Positions 35,717 through 43,620 of a stretch of 64,000 bases of DNA are shown here, piece after piece; the stretch's first letter is position 1; the number at the start of each line of letters is the position of its first letter. The notes under the pieces were generated by a model. The model saw only the letters and a program-made list of their open reading frames with translations, ran no database searches and was not told the origin of the DNA. The stretch is from Streptomyces glaucescens (GTDB lineage: Bacteria; Actinomycetota; Actinomycetes; Streptomycetales; Streptomycetaceae): NCBI RefSeq assembly GCF_000761215.1, contig NZ_CP009438.1:1879501-1943500 (forward strand), given 5' to 3'. The translations under genes and the position numbers were made by a program.

Positions 35717-35734
35717 AAAAAATTCCGATGACGC

Positions 35735-35762
35735 GGCAACCCTTTCCCCGGCGGTGGCGACC
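35735..35762 (+). promoter_or_regulatory. Candidate ECF-type promoter of the PL3 pectate lyase gene (GGCAACC-N16-CGACC)
   Basis: GGCAACC (35735-35741) and CGACC (35758-35762), 16 nt apart, have the AAC/CG pattern of ECF-dependent promoters. The sites lie 20-45 bp after the anti-sigma gene and 40-65 bp before the lyase ATG. Recognition by the sigma factor encoded at 34299 is a hypothesis. Confidence 0.45.
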
Positions 35763-35799
35763 AGGAGACGCAAGGTTTCCCTCCCACGCAAGGAATGGC

Positions 35800-36633
35800 A
35801 TGACAGCACGAGCCGAACAGCGCGTCCGCCACCGCCGCCGCGTCACGAAACGACGCGCGGCGATCGCCGGCGCCGCCGCCCTGGGCCTCACCGGGGCGGC
35901 GATCGTCACCACGACGATGCTGTCCTCCGCGGGCGCCGCGTCCTCGTGGCCGACGGCCAAGGGACCCAAGGCCGTCAGCAGCACCATCCCCGTCTCGGGG
36001 ACGTACGACGGCGGCTACAAGCGCTTCTACGGCACCGGCGAACTCGGCGGCACCGGGCAGGACGAGGGCCAGGACCCGCTGTTCAAGCTCGCCGACGGCG
36101 CGGTGCTGAAGAACGTCATCCTCGGTGCCCCGGCGGCCGACGGCATCCACTGCACGGGCAGTTGCACGCTGCAGAACGTGTGGTGGGAGGACGTCGGCGA
36201 GGACGCCGCCACCTTCAAGGGCAAGTCGGCCTCGGCCGTGTACACCGTGTACGGCGGCGGCGCGCGGAAGGCCGACGACAAGGTCTTCCAGTTCAACGGC
36301 GCGGGCAAGCTGGTCGTGACCAAGTTCCAGGTCTCGGACTTCGGCAAGCTGGTGCGCACTTGCGGCAACTGCTCGACGCAGTACAAGAACCGCCAGGTGA
36401 TCGTCGACGACGTCGACGTCACCGCGCCCGGCAAGTCGATCGTCGGCATCAACGCCAACTTCGGTGAGACGGCCTCCCTGCGCAACGTGCGCATCCACGG
36501 TGACAGCGGCAAGAAGATCAAGCCGTGCACCCGCTTCCAGGGCAACGACACCGGCAAGGAGCCGAAGGAGCTGGGCACCGGCCCGGACGGCACGCACTGC
36601 CGCTACACCGCCTCGGACCTCACCTACCGGTAG
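35800..36633 (+). CDS. Secreted pectate lyase, PL3 family
   Basis: A 277-residue exported lyase of the small PL3 parallel-beta-helix family, cutting polygalacturonate by beta-elimination. After a basic leader with a twin-arginine-like KRRAAIAG and a hydrophobic stretch ending near ASS, the mature enzyme shows QDPLFKLADGAVLKNVILG, ADGIHCTGSCTLQNVWWED and VGEDAATFKG, the conserved PL3 core, with paired cysteines. ATG 35800 with AAGGA is preferred; a GTG at 35713 overlaps the previous gene but would include the candidate promoter. Confidence 0.9.
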   Translation: MTARAEQRVRHRRRVTKRRAAIAGAAALGLTGAAIVTTTMLSSAGAASSWPTAKGPKAVSSTIPVSGTYDGGYKRFYGTGELGGTGQDEGQDPLFKLADGAVLKNVILGAPAADGIHCTGSCTLQNVWWEDVGEDAATFKGKSASAVYTVYGGGARKADDKVFQFNGAGKLVVTKFQVSDFGKLVRTCGNCSTQYKNRQVIVDDVDVTAPGKSIVGINANFGETASLRNVRIHGDSGKKIKPCTRFQGNDTGKEPKELGTGPDGTHCRYTASDLTYR

Positions 36634-36708
36634 GCCCCCAGCCACCGGTCCGAGCCCCCCTCGGTCCGGTCGCCGGTGCCGGTGCGAGCCCCCCTCGCCC
36701 GGCACCAG

Positions 36709-36744
36709 GAACGCCCCCGCCGGTGACGACCGGCGGGGGCGTTC
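36709..36744. terminator. Perfect bidirectional hairpin after the PL3 gene
   Basis: A 16-bp perfect stem starting GAACGCCCCCGCCGGT with loop GACG, between the stop of the pectate lyase (36633) and the stop of the convergent hydrolase gene (36797). Confidence 0.9.
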
Positions 36745-36796
36745 GCCCACCCGGGCGGGCGCGCGGGGGCCGCCGCGCCCGGTACGGAGGTGCGCC

Positions 36797-37843
36797 TCAC
36801 AGCACGTCGTCGAGCCAGGCGAACACCTCGTCCTGCATGCGGCCGCTGAAGACGTGGCCGAGGTCCGGCCACGTCCTCAGCCGCAGCCGCTCCTCGGCGC
36901 CGTGGAACCGCCACACGGCGCGCAGCTTGTCGTGGGCCGCCCGTACCCCCTCGGCGCGGAACAGGGGGTCCCGGCCGCCGTGGAGGAAGAGCATCGGCCT
37001 GGGCGCGGCGATGCTCGCGACGTCGGGCAGGTCGAGGTGCCGGGCGAGTCCCGGATGGAGCGTGTAGTAGGCCGACTGTCCGCGCAGCGCGTTGTCGCCG
37101 GGCACCAGCATCTCCTTCAGGCCGGTCATCCAGCACACGCTCGCCGCGGCGGCGAGGTGGTCGCCGAGCGCGGCCGTCTGCCAGGCCCGGTAACCGCCCA
37201 TCGAGAAGCCGAGGGCGGCCACCCGGCGGCCGTCGACCCGGTCGAGTCCGGCCAGGAACGCGGCGGCGCGGGCGTCCTCCCGCGCCATGAGCCCGGCGAG
37301 GGACGACCCGAGCTGGTAGAAGTGCGCGGCCAGCGCCTGCTGCTGCCCGTACGCGAGCGGCCCCCGGTCGCCCCAGCCCGGTGCGTCCAGGCACAGCACG
37401 ACGTGGCCGCGCCGGGCCAGCTCGTCGCCGACGAACCGCCCGCCGAAGCAGCGCCGCGCCCACTCCCGCGCGGAGGCCAGCCGGGTGTCGTCGTACCAGG
37501 GCCGGACCAGTTTCTCCTTGCCGATGTCGAACCTGGACCCGTGGTCGTGCAGCAGCAGCACCGCCGGGAACGGCCCGCGCCCGTGCGGGGTGAGCAGAAC
37601 GCCGCGGACGCGTTCGTAGCGGGTGAGGGAGAGGGTCACCAGCTCCCGCGTGTACCCGTCCCCTTCCTCCCGCCCGCCGTACTCGGGGGCGTACGGCGTC
37701 CCGTCCTGCCGGCCGACCAGCAGGTGCGCCTCGACCGTGGCACGGGCGGCCCGCCGCCACGCGCCGAAGTCGCGGACGGGCGAGTTGCCCCAGGCGAGCG
37801 GGAAGGTCAGTTCCTCCTTGAGCGCCGGCGGCGGCTCAGGCAT
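36797..37843 (-). CDS. Alpha/beta hydrolase (acetylesterase/dienelactone-hydrolase-like)
   Basis: A 348-residue alpha/beta hydrolase without signal peptide. Nucleophile Ser214 in ALGFSMGGYRAW (GxSxG), acid in FLHGGRDPLFRAEG and His in WPDLGHVFSG. ERVRGVLLTPHGRGPFPAVLLLHDHG is typical of the acetyl-xylan-esterase-like branch. It overlaps the pectin methylesterase gene by 8 bp, so removal of an ester or acetyl group from imported pectin fragments is a fair guess. Confidence 0.83.
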   Translation of the reverse strand: MPEPPPALKEELTFPLAWGNSPVRDFGAWRRAARATVEAHLLVGRQDGTPYAPEYGGREEGDGYTRELVTLSLTRYERVRGVLLTPHGRGPFPAVLLLHDHGSRFDIGKEKLVRPWYDDTRLASAREWARRCFGGRFVGDELARRGHVVLCLDAPGWGDRGPLAYGQQQALAAHFYQLGSSLAGLMAREDARAAAFLAGLDRVDGRRVAALGFSMGGYRAWQTAALGDHLAAAASVCWMTGLKEMLVPGDNALRGQSAYYTLHPGLARHLDLPDVASIAAPRPMLFLHGGRDPLFRAEGVRAAHDKLRAVWRFHGAEERLRLRTWPDLGHVFSGRMQDEVFAWLDDVL

Positions 37844-38951
37844 CCGGCCGCCAGTCGCCGAGGTACGCGCGCCTGGTGTGCTCGCCCGCCTGGGCGGCGG
37901 TCAGCCGCGGCCGGTTCTCCGGGACGGTGATCCGGGCGCCGGGGCCCAGATTGCGGTACTCGGTGAACCGCTGCTCCTGCCACGGGAAGGCGTCCGACAT
38001 GCTGGCGTAGGGCGTGACCGCGTCGATGCCGGTGCCGAGCCAGGTGTCGCGGACCACGAGGGACGGCCGGGCGGTCGGGTCGGAGCTGGGCACCCAGGGG
38101 CGGGCCAGCTTGTAGTACCCGTCGGGCGCCTCGCTGCTGATCCGGCTGCGGGTGACGAGGAAGCCGCGCGGGTTGGGTCCCGCGGTCGACGGGGCGAAGA
38201 CGAAGCCGTACGGGGCTGCGGCCAGGTCGGTGCGGTTCAGGGTGTGGAAGCGGCAGTGCTCGAAGACGGCGGTGGCCCGGCCGAAGACGAAGTCGACGTC
38301 GCCCTCGACGTAGCAGCGGGAGAAGTACTGGCGGGCGAAGACGCCCAGCGCGGCGGTGTCGGCGTAGAGGGTGTCCTGGTGGCCGAGGAAACGGCAGTGG
38401 TGGAAGGCGGAGCGGTCGCCCGTCACCTTGATGGCGACGGCCTGGGTGCCGGAGGTGCCCGGGTGGCCGGCGCGCAGCCAGTCGTTGGCGAAGGTGATCC
38501 GGTGGGCGGTGAAGCCGTCGGCGCGGACGGTGGTGGTGGCCGATCCGCTGGTGCCGTGGGTGCCGCCGCCGGGCTTGGGGGTGCCGGCCGCGTTGTCGTA
38601 CACGATCACCACGTCGCGCGGGCCGTGGCCGGCGCCGATCCAGGTCATCCCGGTGCGGCCGGCGTCGACGGAGACGGTCTCCCGGTAGACGCCGGGGGCC
38701 AGGACGAGGGTGCGGCCGTTGCCGTCGGCGGCGGTCACGGCGGCCTGCACGGTGGTGAAGTCGCCCCGGCCGTGCGGGTCGACGTACAGGGTGCCCGGGG
38801 TGAGGCGGGCGGCCGGGGAACCGTACCGGCCGAACGGGCGGGGCCCGCCCGCCGCCCGTGCGGGGAGCGCGGTGACGGCGAGCGCGGCGACCGCGCCGGC
38901 GCTCGCCGTCAGCAAGCCGCGCCGGGACGGGGGGAGGTGGGGCGAGGGCAT
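37836..38951 (-). CDS. Secreted pectin methylesterase (CE8)
   Basis: A 371-residue exported esterase removing methanol from pectin. Tat-type signal: SRRGLLTASAGAVAALAV ending in ARA; then the beta-helix with TVQAAVTAADGNGRTLVLAPG, FLGHQDTLYAD and the catalytic Asp pair region GDVDFVFGRATAVFEHC, followed by YYKLARPW. Real start is the ATG at 38951, before the Tat signal. Second gene of a minus-strand group of pectin genes. Confidence 0.92.
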   Translation of the reverse strand: MPSPHLPPSRRGLLTASAGAVAALAVTALPARAAGGPRPFGRYGSPAARLTPGTLYVDPHGRGDFTTVQAAVTAADGNGRTLVLAPGVYRETVSVDAGRTGMTWIGAGHGPRDVVIVYDNAAGTPKPGGGTHGTSGSATTTVRADGFTAHRITFANDWLRAGHPGTSGTQAVAIKVTGDRSAFHHCRFLGHQDTLYADTAALGVFARQYFSRCYVEGDVDFVFGRATAVFEHCRFHTLNRTDLAAAPYGFVFAPSTAGPNPRGFLVTRSRISSEAPDGYYKLARPWVPSSDPTARPSLVVRDTWLGTGIDAVTPYASMSDAFPWQEQRFTEYRNLGPGARITVPENRPRLTAAQAGEHTRRAYLGDWRPDA

Positions 38952-39022
38952 GCGGTGCTCCTTGGGGGTGCGGCCGGGGACCGGTGCGGCGGCGCGCTCC
39001 GGCCCCCGGCCGGGCGGGGATG

Positions 39023-40345
39023 TCAGCGGACGCGTCCGGCGCCCGCGCGGTGGTCGACGAGGGCGGGGACGGCCCGGGGGTGGTCGACCCGGGTGCGCAG
39101 GGTGGGCGTCCAGCCGGCGCCGGACTGGAGGGTCTCGGCGGGGATCTGCGCGTTGTGGACGGCGATCAGGTCGGTGGGCTTGCCGTTGACGTAGTTGTGC
39201 TCGGCGGTGAGCGGCGCCTCGCTCCACTTCTTCAGCACCTTGCCGGTGCTGACGCCGGGTGCCAGGGAGAAGGCGTTGTGGGTGGCGTGCAGCCGGGAGT
39301 GGGCGCCGATGCCGAAGACGTAGCCGAACTTCTGGCCCTTGGTGACCACGAAGTGGTTGTTGTACGAGTCGACCTGCCCGAACCGGACGCGTGGCGCCCG
39401 CTCGACGATGCCCTCGAAGCGGTTGTGGTGGAGGGTGACCCGGAGTTTGCCCGTGTCGGTCGCCCCCGCGCTGTCGCTGTTGCCGATGAGCATGGTCTTG
39501 TCGTGGTCCCGGAAGGAGTTCCACGAGACGGTGACGAGGTCGCCGCCGCGCACCACGTCGACCAGTCCGTCGTGCTGCTGGTAGACCTTGCCGAAGTAGC
39601 TCGGCAGGGCGCTGTCGGGGTGGCGGCCGTCGGTGAGCGTGTTGTGGTCGATCCACACGTGGGTGGAGCCGTACACGACCACGCCGTCGTACTCGGAGTT
39701 CCAGGCGCCGGTCCCGTTGTCGTCGGTCGGGTCCCACTGCGGGAAGCAGTCGACCGGGGCCTCGATGGTGAGGTTGCGGATGATGACGTTGTCGACGCCG
39801 CGGATTTGGAGGCTGCCGCCGAGGATCCCGGAGTTGCGGCCGACGCCGATGATGGTGGTGTCGGCCGGGACGTTCGCCTTGATGGCCTTGTCCTGGCGGG
39901 CGGCCGACGCGGCCCGCAGATCCTCCTGCTCGCCGCTGACGGGCTTGTCGTTGCCCCAGACGGCCGGGTCGTAGTCCGCGAGGTAGCGCTGGAAGTCGTA
40001 GCCCTCGGCGGCGAAGGCGTCGCAGCCCTCGGACACGGCGTCGATCATGCCCTTGACCTTGATGATCCGGGGCGCGGTGCCGCCGTCCGCCAGGGCGGCC
40101 CGGAACTCGTCCCAGGTCGTCACGGTGTGGACGTGCGCGGCGTCGGCGGCCGCTCCGCCGGTGGTGCCGGTGCCCGCGGAGGCCCAGCCGTCGCCGGCGG
40201 CCAGCACCTGGCGGCCGGGGTCGCGGGACCCGGGGTGGGCGGTGGCGGTCCCGGTGACGCCGAGGACCAGCGCGACGCACCCGGTGAGGGCGACGCTCCG
40301 CACGGCCGTTCTTATGGCATGGGCATGCCAGTTCTGTGTGTTCAT
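39023..40345 (-). CDS. Secreted pectate lyase, PL1 family
   Basis: A 440-residue exported beta-helix lyase. Signal peptide: VALTGCVALVLGVTGTATA; mature motifs are IIKVKGMID, NVIIRNLTIE, the calcium-site region YDGVVVYGSTHVWIDHNTL, VSWNSFRDHDKTMLIGNS and the catalytic-Arg motif HHNRFEGIVERAPRVRFG (PL1). The Gly-rich insertion after residue 50 is unusual but short. ATG 40345 starts the signal peptide; longer upstream frame lacks one. Confidence 0.93.
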   Translation of the reverse strand: MNTQNWHAHAIRTAVRSVALTGCVALVLGVTGTATAHPGSRDPGRQVLAAGDGWASAGTGTTGGAAADAAHVHTVTTWDEFRAALADGGTAPRIIKVKGMIDAVSEGCDAFAAEGYDFQRYLADYDPAVWGNDKPVSGEQEDLRAASAARQDKAIKANVPADTTIIGVGRNSGILGGSLQIRGVDNVIIRNLTIEAPVDCFPQWDPTDDNGTGAWNSEYDGVVVYGSTHVWIDHNTLTDGRHPDSALPSYFGKVYQQHDGLVDVVRGGDLVTVSWNSFRDHDKTMLIGNSDSAGATDTGKLRVTLHHNRFEGIVERAPRVRFGQVDSYNNHFVVTKGQKFGYVFGIGAHSRLHATHNAFSLAPGVSTGKVLKKWSEAPLTAEHNYVNGKPTDLIAVHNAQIPAETLQSGAGWTPTLRTRVDHPRAVPALVDHRAGAGRVR

Positions 40346-40376
40346 GGTGCGGCTCTCTCTCGACAGTGGAATGGAT

Positions 40377-41174
40377 TCAGACGGCGGCCGGCGGCCACTC
40401 GATCCACGACTCGGGGATTTCCTCGTCGAGCCGGCGCACGTCCCGCGGGCCCAGCACCCGCGTGCGCAGCAGCTCCCGCACCACCAGCCGCGCCACGGCG
40501 ATCGCACCAGGCGGGTCGAAGTGCGTGTTGTCCTGCTCGGACGCCGTCCAGTTGAAGTACCTCTTGGTTTCCTCGGCGCCCAGCTCCTGCCACAGCGCGA
40601 GCGACAGCGCCTGCACGTCCAGCAGCGCCACGCCCTCCTCCCGGGCGAGCGCGCGCATCGCCGCCGGGTACTCGCCGTGGCTCGGCAGCGCCCTGCCCTG
40701 CGCGTCGAACCTGCGCCGCTCCACGGAGGTGGCCAGCACCGGCCGGGCCCCCCGGGCGCGGGCGCCGTCGAGGTACAGCCGCAGGTGGTCCTGGTAGGTC
40801 GTCCACGGCTCGGTGTACCGGGCGGGGTCACCGCTCTTCTGGTCGTTGTGGCCGAACTGGACGATCAGCACGTCGCCCGGCCGGATCCGGCCGAGGATCA
40901 CGTCGAGCCGGCCCTCTTCCACGAAGCTCTTCGAACTGCGGCCGTTCACCGCGTGGTTCGCGACCGGCCGGTCCTTGTGCAGGAAGAAGGGGAACGCCAT
41001 CCCCCAGCCGGTCTCCGGCGCCGCGTCCGCGTACTTCTGCGCGGCGGTCGAGTCCCCGGCGATGTGGATCACCCGGCGGTGCCGCCCTTCCGATGCCTGC
41101 GCGGCACCGTCGACGGAGAGCGCGAGCGGAGCGGCGGCCAGCGCCGAAGCGACCTGCCTGCGGGAAATGGACAC
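40377..41174 (-). CDS. Secreted rhamnogalacturonan acetylesterase (CE12, SGNH)
   Basis: A 265-residue SGNH hydrolase that deacetylates rhamnogalacturonan. A twin-arginine leader (SISRRQVASALAAAPLAL) precedes HIAGDSTAAQKY with Ser42; then VNGRSSKSFVEEG (Gly block), VIVQFGHNDQKSG (Asn block) and DNTHFDPPGA with catalytic Asp and His. All four SGNH blocks are present. GTG start at 41174. Confidence 0.92.
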   Translation of the reverse strand: MSISRRQVASALAAAPLALSVDGAAQASEGRHRRVIHIAGDSTAAQKYADAAPETGWGMAFPFFLHKDRPVANHAVNGRSSKSFVEEGRLDVILGRIRPGDVLIVQFGHNDQKSGDPARYTEPWTTYQDHLRLYLDGARARGARPVLATSVERRRFDAQGRALPSHGEYPAAMRALAREEGVALLDVQALSLALWQELGAEETKRYFNWTASEQDNTHFDPPGAIAVARLVVRELLRTRVLGPRDVRRLDEEIPESWIEWPPAAV

Positions 41175-41292
41175 GGGGGCGCCTTTCGAACTGCTGATGA
41201 GCTGACAGGGGGCACGCGGGGAACCGCACGAGGAAACCAGGGACGGCCCGCGGCCCGCGCGGCACGGACCGCCCCAAGGCGAACCCGGCGGC

Positions 41293-42636
41293 CTACTGGT
41301 TGCGCTGCTTCCACTCGGCCTGGGCCTCGTTCAGCTGCTCGGCCAGCCCGTCCAGGAACTTCTTCGCCGACATGGTCCCCAGCAGCACCTTCTGGAAGTT
41401 CGGCTCGTTCTCCGCCTTCGAGATGGTGTTCCAGTCCGGCAGGTAGTACGGCAGCTGGACGATGGTCGTGGACCCGTCGCTCAGCACCTGAGCGGCCAGC
41501 TTCGTCGGCTCGGCCTTCGCGACCCAGGGGTCCTTCGCCGCGTCCATGTTCGCCGGCACCTGCCCCGCCGACTCGTTGAACTTCGAGTTCTCCTCGTGGG
41601 AGAGCGCGAACTCGATGAACTTCCAGGCGGCTTCCTTGTTCTTGGAGTTTTTGAACAGTCCCAGCCCGTCCACCGGGTTGGACACCTGGACCCGCTTGCC
41701 GCCGGGGCCGGTCGGCTGCGGGATGCCCCGGAACTTGCCGACGCCGAACGCCTTCACGTGGTCCTGGTAGGAGCCCAGGTTGTGGTTGAGCATGCCGATG
41801 GTGCCGGAGTCCCACTGGGCGACCATCTTGGTGAAGTCGTTGTTGAGGTCGGCGGAGGGCGTGACCTTCTTGTACAGCGCCGCGTACTTCTCCAGCGCGG
41901 CGATGTTCCTCGGGTCGTTGACGGTGGTCTTGTCGCCCTCCCAGAACGAGGTGATCCCGCTCTGCCCGTACATCGCGTCCAGGGCCTGCGCGATGGAGCC
42001 GGCGCCGCCGCGGATGGTGTACCCGAACCGGTTCCTCTTCACGTCGGTCAGCTCGTTCGCCGCCGTGAAGAAGGCCTCCCAGGTGGTCGGCGCCTGCAGG
42101 CCCGCCTTCTCGAACAGGTCGGTGCGGTAGTACAGCACACCGTTGTTCGCGGAGGTCGGGACGGAGTACAGGGTGCCGTCGCCGCCGCCCGCGGCCTTCA
42201 TGGACGTCAGCATGTCCTCGTTGAGCTTGCCGTTCAGCGGGGACCCGGCGAGCCGGTCGTCCAGCGGCTCCAGCGCGCCCTGGGCGGAGAACCCGGCGAG
42301 CATGGCCGCGCCGACCCCGCCGACGTCGGGCAGCCCGCCGCCCTGGATGGCGGTGTCGACCTTGGACTGGTACTCGGTGGAGGAGATGCCGACGTACTCG
42401 ACGTCGATGTCCGGGTGGGCCTTCTCGAAGTCGGCGATGATCTCCTTCCAGATGTCGGTGCGCACACCGCCGTTGTTGTCCCAGAAGACGATCTTGCCCT
42501 TGCCGCTGCCCTCGGCGCCCTCGCCGCCGCCCCCGCCGCTGCCGTCGTCGCCGCAGGCGGTGGTGGTGAGCGCGAGAACGGAGCCCAGGGCGACGGCGAT
42601 GGCAGCGCGCCTGCTTCTGCGGATGCTGATCTTCAT
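41293..42636 (-). CDS. Sugar ABC transporter substrate-binding lipoprotein (family 1)
   Basis: A 447-residue type 1 binding protein with a lipoprotein signal (ALTTTACGDD, lipobox Cys near residue 28) and a Gly-rich mature start. KIVFWDNNGGVRTDIWKEI, VPTSANNGVLYYRTDLFEKAG and WKFIEFALSHEEN are typical of oligosaccharide-binding proteins. It lies among pectin enzymes but 4.6 kb from the two permease genes (47283-49111) that probably complete the system, separated by the GH43-DUF6807-oxidoreductase genes. Confidence 0.9.
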   Translation of the reverse strand: MKISIRRSRRAAIAVALGSVLALTTTACGDDGSGGGGGEGAEGSGKGKIVFWDNNGGVRTDIWKEIIADFEKAHPDIDVEYVGISSTEYQSKVDTAIQGGGLPDVGGVGAAMLAGFSAQGALEPLDDRLAGSPLNGKLNEDMLTSMKAAGGGDGTLYSVPTSANNGVLYYRTDLFEKAGLQAPTTWEAFFTAANELTDVKRNRFGYTIRGGAGSIAQALDAMYGQSGITSFWEGDKTTVNDPRNIAALEKYAALYKKVTPSADLNNDFTKMVAQWDSGTIGMLNHNLGSYQDHVKAFGVGKFRGIPQPTGPGGKRVQVSNPVDGLGLFKNSKNKEAAWKFIEFALSHEENSKFNESAGQVPANMDAAKDPWVAKAEPTKLAAQVLSDGSTTIVQLPYYLPDWNTISKAENEPNFQKVLLGTMSAKKFLDGLAEQLNEAQAEWKQRNQ

Positions 42637-42684
42637 TGGTCGGCTCTCTTCTTGGTTCCAGCGGGATGTGAAGTCGTGGGGGGG

Positions 42685-43587
42685 TCAGTGGTGGGCGTGC
42701 GGCGCGCGGCCGGCCGTGCCCGGGAGGTGGTCGGGGGCCGTGTGCCGCGCGGCCTCGGTGGCGTCGCCGGGCCGCGGCCGGTCCGCCGCGGGCAGCGGGG
42801 CCGCGGCGGCCGGCACCTGGGCCACGGCCGCCGGTTCCCCGCCCGGCTGCCGGGACGGGCCGAGGTGGCGGGTGCCGGCCGGCGCGTCGCTGACGATCCC
42901 CGGCCGGGTGCCCGGAAGGCCGTACGGGTTGCCCGTGCGGGCCGAGCCGGCCGTGGCGTGACCGTGGCCGGTGCGCGCGGACCCGTCGGGGCCGCTGCCG
43001 GGGGTGAGGCCGCGCGCCGTGGTGTCACCGGCGGGGATCCGTGCGGTCGCGCTCCCGGTGGAGGCGCCGTACGCGGCGGGCGTGCCGTAGACGATGACGG
43101 TGCCGGAGCGGTTCTGTCCAGCCCCCTGCGGCACGATCTTCGGCTCGGTCGCGGGGGCGTGGACCGTGGCGCGGCGCGGGCGGGGCGCGACGGTGGCGGG
43201 AACGCCGTCGGCGTGCGGCACGGCGGCCGGCGCGGCCGTGTGGCCGGCGGGCACCCGCGGTCCGGAGGAGCGCGGCGCGGGCGCGGGTACGGCGGCGGGG
43301 TCCAGCCGGTGGGCGTGGGCGTCCCGCGGTGCGAGGGCCGTGCCCCCCGCGTCGTGCCGCCCGGTGGCGTCCCGCTGGGCGGTCCCGCGCGTGGCGGCGG
43401 CACCGGCCGTGCCGGACGCGTGCGGCCGGGCGGTGTCCGTCCCCGAGGCGGGCGGGGCGACCCCACGCGGGGCGGCCTGCGCCTCCCCGAGGAGGCCGAG
43501 GCCCAGTGCGGTGACCAGGCCGAGCACGGCGGCCACCACCTTGCCGTGCCCCGGTCTCGGCAAGCGCTTGCCAGGGGGGTGCGTCAT
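42685..43587 (-). CDS. Secreted Ala/Pro/Thr/His-rich protein of unknown function
   Basis: A 300-residue protein not recognised. Leader: KVVAAVLGLVTALGLGLLGEAQAAP, a good signal peptide ending in AQA. The rest is low-complexity (Ala, Pro, Gly, Thr, His) with one ordered-looking stretch, EPKIVPQGAGQNRSGTVIVY, near the middle. Nearly every codon ends in G or C, supporting real coding. ATG at 43587 follows GGGAG; the codons just after it contain a perfect LacI-type palindrome. It is 48 bp ahead of the binding-protein gene, so likely the same transcript. Confidence 0.6.
   Translation of the reverse strand: MTHPPGKRLPRPGHGKVVAAVLGLVTALGLGLLGEAQAAPRGVAPPASGTDTARPHASGTAGAAATRGTAQRDATGRHDAGGTALAPRDAHAHRLDPAAVPAPAPRSSGPRVPAGHTAAPAAVPHADGVPATVAPRPRRATVHAPATEPKIVPQGAGQNRSGTVIVYGTPAAYGASTGSATARIPAGDTTARGLTPGSGPDGSARTGHGHATAGSARTGNPYGLPGTRPGIVSDAPAGTRHLGPSRQPGGEPAAVAQVPAAAAPLPAADRPRPGDATEAARHTAPDHLPGTAGRAPHAHH
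43559..43572. promoter_or_regulatory. LacI-type operator within the first codons of the secreted protein
   Basis: GGCAAGCGCTTGCC is a perfect 14-bp palindrome with the AAGCGCTT core favoured by LacI-family sugar regulators. It lies 15-28 bp inside the gene starting at 43587 and upstream of the sugar-binding protein gene. Confidence 0.6.
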
Positions 43588-43620
43588 TGCGGCTCCCAAC
43601 GGGCGTGACGAGGGGGTGGA

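Noticed and set aside
36019..36026. AAGCGCTT (LacI core) in the PL3 gene
   Set aside because: It encodes conserved Lys-Arg-Phe codons, lacks extended symmetry, and one such 8-mer is expected by chance in 64 kb.
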